Of a DNA stretch of 64,000 nucleotides, positions 26,478-33,590 are shown piece after piece. The notes below the pieces were generated by a model. That model ran no database searches. It had not been told where the DNA came from and saw only the letters and a list, made by a program, of their open reading frames with translations. Numbering within the stretch: the stretch's first letter is position 1; the number at the start of each line of letters is the position of its first letter. The translations under genes were made by a program, and so were the position numbers. Location of the stretch: positions 62,001-126,000 of the forward strand of contig CAWCZY010000019.1 of assembly GCA_963800215.1 (NCBI GenBank), read 5' to 3'. Source of the stretch: JAJPKK01 sp963800215. GTDB lineage: Bacteria > Pseudomonadota > Alphaproteobacteria > Rhizobiales > Xanthobacteraceae.

Positions 26478-27272
26478 ATGATCATCGACCTCAGCGGCAA
26501 GCAGGCCGTGGTAACGGGATCGACTTCCGGCATCGGCTTCGCCATCGCGCGAGGCCTCGCCGAGGCTGGCGCGGCGGTGGTCGTCAATGGCCGCAGCCGG
26601 AAGAACGTCGACGCCGCGGTGCGGCGGCTGCGCGAAGCGGTGCCGGCGGCGAAGGTCGAAGGCGTCGCGGCCGATCTCGCCACCGCGGCCGGCGTCGCCG
26701 CTTTCGTGGCGCAGGTGGGTGCGGCCGACATCCTCGTCAACAATCTCGGCATCTTCGAGCCAAAGCCGTTCGCCGAGATTTCCGATGCGGACTGGCAGCG
26801 CTTCTTCGAGACCAATGTGATGAGCGGCGTGCGCATGTCGCGTCACTATTTGCCGGGGATGGTGGCGCGGGGCTGGGGCAGGGTGGTCTTCATCTCCAGC
26901 GAGTCCGGGCTCAACATCCCCGTCGAGATGATCCACTACGGCATGACCAAGACGGCGCAGCTTGCGGTCTCCCGTGGCCTCGCGGAATCCGTCGCGGGCA
27001 CCGGCGTCACCGTGAATTCGGTGCTGCCGGGGCCGACGCGGTCCGAGGGCGTGGTCGACTTCTTCGCCACGATCGCCAAGGAGCAGGGGGTGCCGGTGGA
27101 ACAGCTCGAAAAACAGTTCATCGCGACCCACCGGCCGACCTCGTTGACCAGGCGCCTCGCAACGGTCGAGGAAGTCGCGAACATGGTCGTCTATGTCTGC
27201 TCGCCCCAGGCCTCCGCGACCACCGGCGCCGCGCTGCGGGTGGATGGCGGCGTGGTGCGCTCGATCGCGTGA
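26478..27272 (+). CDS. SDR family oxidoreductase
   Basis: This 264-aa Rossmann-fold protein has the short-chain dehydrogenase motifs. VTGSTSGIGFAIARGL (residues 12-27) is the nucleotide-binding glycine motif, LVNNLGIFEP holds the NNxG, Asn113, Ser140 (FISSESG) and Tyr154-x3-Lys158 (HYGMTKTA) form the catalytic tetrad, and VNSVLPGPTRSEGV is the PG motif. Asn-Gly-Arg after the second strand suggests NADP(H) preference. The substrate cannot be named. It lies between tRNA-Gln and the AT-richer radical SAM island. Confidence 0.88.
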   Translation: MIIDLSGKQAVVTGSTSGIGFAIARGLAEAGAAVVVNGRSRKNVDAAVRRLREAVPAAKVEGVAADLATAAGVAAFVAQVGAADILVNNLGIFEPKPFAEISDADWQRFFETNVMSGVRMSRHYLPGMVARGWGRVVFISSESGLNIPVEMIHYGMTKTAQLAVSRGLAESVAGTGVTVNSVLPGPTRSEGVVDFFATIAKEQGVPVEQLEKQFIATHRPTSLTRRLATVEEVANMVVYVCSPQASATTGAALRVDGGVVRSIA

Positions 27273-27463
27273 GGGTGGCGGCTGGTAGTGCAACGCGCCA
27301 ATAACATCCTCTTGTCGGAGCACCACGACGCGGCGGTAAAGAGACCTGCGCAGGTCGCACGAATTTAAATCGATGGGTGCCTAGACACCGTCGTGCAATC
27401 GAGCTATCAATCATCCTATAGTTGCAATTAAATATGACTATCGCATAAGATGCATTGTTCCTT

Positions 27464-27480
27464 CCTCCCCGCCCGGGAGG
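27464..27480 (+). promoter_or_regulatory. small hairpin in the leader of the radical SAM gene
   Basis: CCTCCC (27464-27469) and GGGAGG (27475-27480) pair around CGCCC, 7 bases ahead of the AAGGAG ribosome-binding site. Because the 5' arm CCTCCC is also complementary to a Shine-Dalgarno, it could modulate translation, but this is only suggested by position. Confidence 0.35.
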
Positions 27481-27501
27481 CCTCTCAAAGGAGCGTTCCT
27501 T

Positions 27502-29049
27502 ATGAAGGTGCTCTTAGTTGCCCCACCCATCATGGATTACATGGAGGGGCGCCTCGTTCCCATAGCGATGGATGCGCATCGGACCTGTCCACCCTACGGC
27601 ATGTACCTTCTCGCGAGTACATTGAGGGCTGCCGGCCACGAAGTGGCTTTGGCCGATTTGATTGCTGAAGGTACCAATTCTATCGGCGACCACGCGACGA
27701 CTCTGGGCGATTTTCAATTGGTCGGGATCGGATGCACGTCGATGTCGTGGCCGACGGCACGAGATGTGATCAGGCAAATTCGTGCAGTGAGCGATGTGCC
27801 GATCGTTCTCGGCGGCATTCATCCGACGATGTTCGACCGATACATATTGAGCGTCTTTCCCGTCGATTACGTCATTCGCGGTGAGGGCGAACTGGCGCTC
27901 AACGCCCTGGTCGATGCGCTCGAACATCATCGCCCACTTCATGAGGTACCGAACCTCTCGTGGTGTACCGAGGATGGAGCAGTCGTTCGCAATCCCATTC
28001 ACGGAAAGATCGCCAAGGAAGAGCTTCCGAGCTTCCCTTTGCCGAACTATGCCGACCTTCCCGACCAGATTTATCACGGCCTGGCGATCGAATTGTCGAG
28101 AGGATGCGTCTTCGACTGCTCATTCTGCAGCACGTCGTACCGCACGACGTGGCGAGGCATGGAGGGTGGCGCGTTCGTAGATCGGCTTGAAGCGATACTG
28201 CCGCATGCGGACCGGACATTGCAAAAAAACATACAGATCATCGATGACGAGTTTTCAATGAATCCTGCCCGCGCGATCGAGATCGTGCGAGCCATGAAGA
28301 TACGAAAGCTGGAGCCGAAGCTGGTCTTCGATTCTCGCGCCAATGACCTGCTCTTTCCCGGGTACGTCGAAACCATTGCTCCGTACACCAGTCAGTTCCT
28401 CGTCGGCGCCGAATGCGGGTATGACGAGGGCCTAAAGAGAATCGGCAAGGGCACCACCTGCGAAAAGCTGGAAAAATCCGCCGAGATGCTCAAGACCCAT
28501 GGTATCGCAGATCGCGCGGATTACTCGTTCATTGTGGGGCTGCCGTGGGAGACGAAGGCGCAGGCGGAGCAGACGGTCGATTTTGCGCTCGCACTTCACG
28601 GCAAATATGGCGTTAGAATTCTTTTGCAATGGTACTGTCAGATACCAGGTTCGAGACTATGGGACCGCGACTATAAAGAACAAATCGTTAATGAGGCCAT
28701 GTATAACGACTATGGGTTTTTTCGCGACCTCTATCTTTTTCGGAGCGCGGTCAAGCTGACTCCCGATGAAATATATGAGATTGGAAACAAGCTCGCGCCG
28801 ATCCAGGCCATTGCTCGAGCCGTGCACGACGGTCGAAGCATGATTGAACACTCGTTCCCGATGCCGATCGCACAGTACTATCCCCCCATAACACGCGCAC
28901 AGACCGACACTGGACTGCAAAGCCTGCGTGAGGTCGCGCAGACGAAACGTTGGAGATCGGAAGGCGCGGTCGCATCCCGCGAGCGCATGCTCGCTACACC
29001 AATCCCGCCTGGGATCCCCTTGCGACACTTCGAAGGGGTAAATGTGTGA
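27502..29049 (+). CDS. cobalamin-binding radical SAM enzyme, putative RiPP C-methyltransferase
   Basis: The 515-aa protein has an N-terminal B12-binding Rossmann domain (residues 1-145: KVLLVAPPIMDYMEGRLVP, YGMYLLASTLRAAGHEV, LVGIGCTSMSWPTARDVI, VLGGIHPTM, VIRGEGE). A radical SAM core follows with Cys202, Cys206 and Cys209 in LSRGCVFDCSFCSTSY, binding the 4Fe-4S cluster; FIVGLPWETKAQ and IDDEFSMNPARA support the barrel. The C-terminal tail of about 100 residues is unassigned. The class performs methylation at unactivated carbons, among other reactions. The next gene, 28 bases on, encodes a leader-type peptide, which suggests peptide modification. AAGGAG precedes the ATG. GC content is visibly lower than in the flanks, and rare A/T-ending codons are frequent. 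Confidence 0.85.
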   Translation: MKVLLVAPPIMDYMEGRLVPIAMDAHRTCPPYGMYLLASTLRAAGHEVALADLIAEGTNSIGDHATTLGDFQLVGIGCTSMSWPTARDVIRQIRAVSDVPIVLGGIHPTMFDRYILSVFPVDYVIRGEGELALNALVDALEHHRPLHEVPNLSWCTEDGAVVRNPIHGKIAKEELPSFPLPNYADLPDQIYHGLAIELSRGCVFDCSFCSTSYRTTWRGMEGGAFVDRLEAILPHADRTLQKNIQIIDDEFSMNPARAIEIVRAMKIRKLEPKLVFDSRANDLLFPGYVETIAPYTSQFLVGAECGYDEGLKRIGKGTTCEKLEKSAEMLKTHGIADRADYSFIVGLPWETKAQAEQTVDFALALHGKYGVRILLQWYCQIPGSRLWDRDYKEQIVNEAMYNDYGFFRDLYLFRSAVKLTPDEIYEIGNKLAPIQAIARAVHDGRSMIEHSFPMPIAQYYPPITRAQTDTGLQSLREVAQTKRWRSEGAVASRERMLATPIPPGIPLRHFEGVNV

Positions 29050-29077
29050 ATCGATGATCCAATAAAAGGAGACAATC

Positions 29078-29344
29078 ATGGCCCAGCCGCTGCCCCCGGA
29101 ATATGCAAATGCGCTAAAAAGAATTGCCGAGGATTCGGCAGTTCGAGACAGGTTGCAAAATGACCCTGTTGCGACGCTGAAAGAGCTGGGCGTGAATGTT
29201 CCCGCGGATGCGGCGCCGCAAATCCGCAGTGCCCATGCGATGCCGGCGACGGCTGCGTGGGTAAGTGTCGTCGTCAACGTTGCTACCTCGCCGGTTGTGC
29301 AGGTGGCGGTCGGGGCGGACGTAGCAGCGAAGGATAGAAAGTAA
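29078..29344 (+). CDS. putative RiPP precursor with nitrile-hydratase-like leader peptide (NHLP)
   Basis: The 88-aa product has a helical leader at residues about 8-48. EDSAVRDRLQNDPVATLKEL followed by GVNVPADA matches the NHLP pattern (Fr..Ll.DP...L.e.G...P) of proteusin precursors. The presumed core, about residues 55-88, is rich in Val, Ala and Asn/Thr (AWVSVVVNVATSPVVQ, VAVGADVAAKDRK), with no Cys, so no thioether or disulfide chemistry is expected. Val-rich cores are targets of B12-radical SAM methylation in polytheonamide-like peptides. No GG cleavage site is present; SAHA-MPA is a possible border. AAAAGGAG stands at good distance from the ATG. Alternative: a small structural protein partnering the enzyme. 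Confidence 0.7.
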   Translation: MAQPLPPEYANALKRIAEDSAVRDRLQNDPVATLKELGVNVPADAAPQIRSAHAMPATAAWVSVVVNVATSPVVQVAVGADVAAKDRK

Positions 29345-29384
29345 GCTGCACAAGTGTCCCGCTCTCCCTGGTGATAGCTACGGA

Positions 29385-29419
29385 ATAGGCGTATCTGCAC
29401 GGGTGCGCCTATGTCTTTT
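29385..29419 (+). terminator. putative Rho-independent terminator after the peptide gene
   Basis: ATAGGCG (29385-29391) and CGCCTAT (29406-29412) are perfect arms with a 14-base loop, followed by GTCTTTT. It closes the radical SAM/peptide transcript before the convergent membrane-protein gene. Confidence 0.65.
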
Positions 29420-29444
29420 CCATATTGAAAGCATAGATTGAAAG

Positions 29445-30101
29445 TTACCTCAAAAATGCGATGAAATAAAACAAAAACAAATCGCATATGCCGATCAGCG
29501 TCGCAAAAGCGTAAAAGGGCTTTGCCACCCTTGGATCATACCAGTTCCAGCCTTTGACTTTTCCATACACGGCCATGCCGTCAACCACCGCAAAACTCAA
29601 TAAGGCGACCGCAGCGGGCCAAAGGTGGTGGTGAATCAGCGCGAGGTAGATCAGTCCTCGCGTGCCGACATGGACCAGAAATGCCGATAGTCTCTCGATG
29701 AAGAGCATATAACGGACGCATAGCGAACGCTTTGCCCCGGCAGACCATTTCTCCAAAGCTTGATCATTTTTCATGCGATCACGCGAATTCATCGCGACGA
29801 CCAGGATATATATGATCTCGGCGGACGATACCCCGATGCCGAGCGCGACGACATCATTGGCAGATATCGTTTCCAGGAATGCCCAGATGACCGCGGCCGT
29901 CGAGGTCAATTCAATTAGTCCTGACAATAAGCCCCACACGAATGCACGGACCTCGGAGCCAACTGAAGGCCGGCGGATAGCAGAGTGTTTTGCAATGCCG
30001 ATCTTTGCGAGTACGGCGACAGCCCAGCTGGCCGCACCAAAAAGGACGTACCGGGCTGATGTGGGAGCGATACAAACGATGAGCGCCGCCGGGGCTACCA
30101 T
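29445..30101 (-). CDS. polytopic membrane protein, YhfC-like, convergent to the RiPP candidate genes
   Basis: The 218-aa protein has about six hydrophobic helices. Phrases such as GLLSGLIELTSTAAVIWA, GIGVSSAEIIYILVVAM, LFIERLSAFLVHVGTRG and ALLSFAVVDGMAVYG recall the YhfC family, related to intramembrane metalloproteases, but the metal-binding HG motif expected after GIG is not present. The upstream sequence in another frame (MQERMESLT) could join the in-frame text AFRRVRPALVGTLILM if one base is missing near 30160, so the true N-terminus may be about 30 residues longer. Base composition matches the radical SAM gene. It could act on export or processing of the peptide; this is inference from position. 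Confidence 0.55.
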   Translation of the reverse strand: MVAPAALIVCIAPTSARYVLFGAASWAVAVLAKIGIAKHSAIRRPSVGSEVRAFVWGLLSGLIELTSTAAVIWAFLETISANDVVALGIGVSSAEIIYILVVAMNSRDRMKNDQALEKWSAGAKRSLCVRYMLFIERLSAFLVHVGTRGLIYLALIHHHLWPAAVALLSFAVVDGMAVYGKVKGWNWYDPRVAKPFYAFATLIGICDLFLFYFIAFLR

Positions 30102-30444
30102 CAGAATGAGCGTTCCAACAAGGGCCGGTCGAACTCGACGGAATGCTGCTGTCGTGGCCTGTCAAGCTTTCCATCCGCTCTTGCATGTCTCGTAAAGTCA
30201 AGCTGAGAGTGTGCGCCCGAACTTCGATCTAATTATGCCTTGGTCCGGTTCGCCGGTTTGAGAGTGGTCAGGTATCGTGTCGTGCGGACGCGCGGGTTTT
30301 TCGACTTCGGGCCGACCTCGGTCATCTCGAAGTTTCAGGCGGGGCAGGGGCCTTGCGTCTTTTCCCCGCGGGCTTACCGTTCGTTTCGGGCGCAAGCCGG
30401 CTTGGCGGTCGGCGACGGGCACCCAATGACGGGATGAGAGTCCG
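30102..30444. other. upstream region of the membrane-protein gene; end of the AT-richer island
   Basis: The first 90 bases may hold the real N-terminus of the membrane protein if a frameshift near 30160 is accepted. The rest shows no gene; high-GC composition resumes at about 30230, which I take as the island edge. Confidence 0.4.
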
Positions 30445-30795
30445 ATGCCGCGGGGTTCTTTCACTCACGTTTCGATCGGGATGTTCGCGAGCCTGGCCGT
30501 TGCCTTGACGGTGGTCGCGGCCGTCGCCGCCGACGCGCCGGCGGTGCCGCCGCCGGCCGCGCCGGAACTGGGGGGCCCGCCCGAACTGCCGCCCGCGCCG
30601 CAACGGCCGCTGGACCCTGCCATCGCGTCGACGCAAGCCGGCATTCCCGGCTGCGCGGTGTGGACCGACCGCTGCGTCATCTGCCAGCGTGACGGCGGCG
30701 TCATCGCCTGCTCCAATATCGGCATCGCCTGCCAGCCGCAGGCGATGCTGTGCGTGCGCCCCGAGGCGGCGGAAGAGAAGAAGCCTGCGAATTAG
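30445..30795 (+). CDS. small secreted protein with proline-rich linker and cysteine-rich end
   Basis: This 116-aa product has a signal peptide (FASLAVALTVVAAVAADAPA) and a Pro-rich stretch (AVPPPAAPELGGPPELPPAP). Its C-terminal region has five cysteines (PGCAVWTDRCVICQRDGG, IACSNIGIACQP, MLCVRPEA). Oxidising export would allow disulfides. No family recognised. The start codon is ATG with weak upstream GAGAGT. Confidence 0.6.
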   Translation: MPRGSFTHVSIGMFASLAVALTVVAAVAADAPAVPPPAAPELGGPPELPPAPQRPLDPAIASTQAGIPGCAVWTDRCVICQRDGGVIACSNIGIACQPQAMLCVRPEAAEEKKPAN

Positions 30796-31143
30796 ATACC
30801 GCGGGGAGGCGTCACCCGGGACGCGGCGTGCCGATAGTGGTGTTGGGCGAAGTTTACCGCAAAATCGGCCGCCGAAGAACGACCAAATTGTAGCTGCGCC
30901 ATCGATCTCCAGGACGCGATCGTCAATCAGGGGGGCGCTCGTCTTCACCAGGCGGCCAAGCCTTGCAGCACCGCTGTTCTCTTGCTTGACGCGGCGTCGC
31001 AGAATATCGCGCCCGCTATTCATCCTTGAAAGGAAGGCGGTTCGTCGCCGATGCGGCCGCCCCGCGAGGCGTCGTTTCGCTGGTCAAACAGAGAATCCCT
31101 GCGTAGTCTGCGCGCTCGCGACAGAAATAGAGGTGGTCGAGCC
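30796..31143. other. intergenic region, no recognised gene
   Basis: No coding-like reading was seen on either strand. An in-frame extension of the next gene back to 31051 is Arg-rich and lacks a ribosome-binding site, so I leave it out. Confidence 0.4.
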
Positions 31144-31506
31144 GTGACACGGCAATTTGCAATTGTTGTCCTGACGATCTGCGTCGTCATCCTGTTCGCC
31201 GGAAGCAGCCCCGGCACCGCGGCTCCGAACGCGGTTCCGAAGCTCGACACCAGGCCGAGTTGCGAATCTCCCGGGCGAAAGGCGATCGCTCACACAGGCT
31301 CGATACAGGCCTGCATGAGAAGCGAAAACGAGGCACATGAAGAGTTGATCAAGCAATGGTCGCAATATGCAAAGACCGACAGAGCAAATTGCATCGGCAA
31401 GGTCACCAAAGGAGGCCCGCCGAGCTACATCGAACTGCATTCATGCCTCGTAACCATGAAACATGTACGAGAGATACGTAAGGCCCACCCTCATCCGAGC
31501 GGGTGA
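31144..31506 (+). CDS. secreted protein of unknown function with conserved cysteines
   Basis: This 120-aa protein starts at a GTG and has a signal peptide (FAIVVLTICVVILFAGSSPG, cut near TAA). The mature part contains SCESPGRKAIAHTGSIQACM, EELIKQWSQYAKTDRANC and SYIELHSCLVTMKHVRE, a helical four-Cys pattern that I know from many exported hypothetical proteins in Bradyrhizobium-like genomes. The GTG was chosen because the signal peptide begins there; AGAGGTGG lies upstream. Confidence 0.65.
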   Translation: MTRQFAIVVLTICVVILFAGSSPGTAAPNAVPKLDTRPSCESPGRKAIAHTGSIQACMRSENEAHEELIKQWSQYAKTDRANCIGKVTKGGPPSYIELHSCLVTMKHVREIRKAHPHPSG

Positions 31507-31965
31507 TAATGGGCCACGTTGCGGTCGTGCCGGCGCCGACGGCCGTCCTGAGCATGGGGTTCGCTTTGGCGCCCCGCTGTCGGTCGCCGGTCCAGCCCTC
31601 CCCACGAGTGCGGCAAACAGCGGCGTTTGCCGGAACGCCGACGCTTATGCGTCGGGATCGAGCGGTAATACGCGTGAACCCCCGTAAATCACCGAACCAG
31701 ACTACGGGTTGATTTGCTCCGCAACACCGCGCGCGATCCGTCCGCACAGCACGCGTCCATCAGCGTTCCGGTCATGTGCGCGAGCGACACGGATTTGATC
31801 GCGAGCGCCAAGCATGGCGCGATGCGCTCGAGCGCCGCGACATGACCGTCATCGAACCCGTCGGCCGCCGTCGTCGCGCATGACGTGCGATATCGTGTCC
31901 GGACTCTGCGACCGCTGTGTCGCGGCCGGACTTCCGCCCGGGGATGTTCGCGGCCTCGATTGCGC
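31507..31965. other. intergenic region, no recognised gene
   Basis: The stretch lies between a plus-strand secreted-protein gene and the 3' end of the minus-strand TctC receptor gene. No plausible protein, tRNA or clear terminator was found by eye. Confidence 0.4.
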
Positions 31966-32957
31966 TCAGTCGATCTTCACCCCTAGCGCCTTGACGATCG
32001 GTGCCCAGTGAGCAATGTCGCTTTCGAGAGAACGTCGGAACTTCTTGGGGTTCGAGTTCGAGATCGGGTTCGAAACCCGAACTCGATCAACGTCTTCTGA
32101 AAGGCCGGGTCCGCCAGGGCCGTGTGCGTGGCCTGCCCGATTTGCTCGATGATCTCCTTCGGAGTGCCGGCCGGAGCGAGTAGCCCAAGCGAGTTTCTCT
32201 CGGTCAAGCCGGAGACCCCCGCTTCGGCGGCTGTGGGAAATTCAGGCGCCGCGATGAGGCGCGCCGGGCTCGTCACGGCAAGAACCCGCATCTTGCCGGA
32301 GCGATGAAGTTCGATCACCTGCCCAGTCACGCCCAACACGGCCATCGGGATCTGTCCGCTGATCAGATCGGTGATCGCCGGCCCCGCGCCCCGATAGGGC
32401 ACCTGCACGATCTCTGGAGTTCCGGTGAGGGATTTGAACAACTCGCCGGTCAGATGGTTCACCGAGCCGATGCCGACATGCCCGTAGGACAGCTTCCCGG
32501 GATTGGCTTTGGCATAAACGATCAGTACCTGCAGCGTTTGCGCCGGCACCGACGGATGGACAACGATGCCGAGCGAGTTGACCGCCACGTTCGTAATCGG
32601 ATCCAGGTCCTTGATGGGGTCGTACAGCGGCCTGTTCTTGAGCAGCGCCTCGTTGACGTGCGGCAGCGTGCCGCCGAGGAGAATGGTGTAGCCGTCCGGG
32701 CGAGCGTGCGCGACTTGAGCGGCACCCAGCGAACTGCCGCCACCGCCGATGTTTTCGACGATCACCGTTCCAAGCAGAGGCTTCAGCGCGTCCGCCAATG
32801 GGCGGCCGATGGTGTCGAACGCACCACCCGGCGGAAAAGGAACCACAAGCCGGATCGGTCGCGACGGATAGGCTTGCGCCGATGCGATGCGCGAGAAGGC
32901 TGGGAGCGCGGCGGTACAGGCCGCCAGGTGAAGGAATTGACGACGGGGAAGTCTCAT
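31966..32957 (-). CDS. TctC/Bug family substrate-binding protein, frameshifted near the C-terminus
   Basis: The product has a signal peptide (FLHLAACTAALPAFSRIAS, cut before QAYPSRPI) and the Bug sequence PIRLVVPFPPGGAFDTIGRP, VENIGGGGSSLGAAQVA, PDGYTILLGG, VPYRGAGPAITDLISG, then LLAPAGTPKEIIEQI. The main frame ends in low-quality text (FRTRSRTRTPRSS) at 31983. In the next frame the expected family ending appears (NPKKFRRSLESDIAHWAPIV, then KALGVKID) and stops at TGA 31966-31968. The shift lies near 32078 inside a palindromic run of TTCGAGTTCGAGAT, where slippage is easy. It is the second Bug receptor in the window, again without TctAB. Confidence 0.8.
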
Positions 32958-33590
32958 GATTTTTGCGCTCCTCGAAATTCACATGTGAACGATTTGGGCG
33001 CCGACGGCCCCCAAATGAAAAATCGAGATGCTGCAATTTCTGGACTTTCGCCGGCCGTCGACGCCGACGCTGCCTTTGAAAAATGGGGACTTTCGGCACT
33101 TCCCGCAGGCAGCTCCGAGATCACGCTACCAGTTTCGCCGGGCGCTTGAAACGGGGTGGCGACCGCTTGTGGCGATCACGTCGGTTTCACAAGTCAGCCC
33201 GCGTCCGCTGCCGGTCGAGCTGGACATGGCCGCCGGGACCGGGTAGCCGGAATTGGCCCGACTCGGACATGCCACCCCTTCCGTAAAAGGCGGCCGTTTC
33301 CGCTTTCAAACCGGACTCTGGCAAGCCATTCACGCGTCCCGGTGTGACAGGGTACGGTCATGCCAGGGTTGATGGTCCGTGGGGTTCGCTGCCCTGCCGC
33401 CGTCGAGCACTGGAAGCCCGCCCGGCCCGCCAAACCTTCGGATAATCCGCCGATTGCGCCATTGCTTGTGCGGGGCCTTTTTGGCAATGTCCGCGCCGAT
33501 TTGAGCCGGGACCGGGCCCGTGCTGCCGGCGAGACATGTTTCGCCGGGCAGGGACCTCGTTCGGGCGGTTACGAACCGGGGTCTGATTCT
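32958..33590. other. long leader region upstream of hppA and of the TctC gene
   Basis: Both neighbours are read outward from this stretch. No protein with a credible start or domain was seen. It probably holds both promoters; a GAGCGC-rich segment and no perfect -10/-35 pair were noted. Confidence 0.4.

Noticed and set aside
29078..29344. Nif11-type or lasso-type precursor
   Set aside because: The leader lacks Nif11 wording and a GG border, and there is no lasso cyclase or cysteine protease nearby; the NHLP pattern fits better.
29445..30101. Calling the membrane protein a functional YhfC protease
   Set aside because: Helix arrangement and a few acidic positions agree, but the expected metal-binding histidine motif is not seen, so only a loose resemblance is recorded.
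33028..33590. Short plus-strand frames before hppA
   Set aside because: Their translations are low-complexity and lack start signals. The first helix of HppA clearly begins at 33591.
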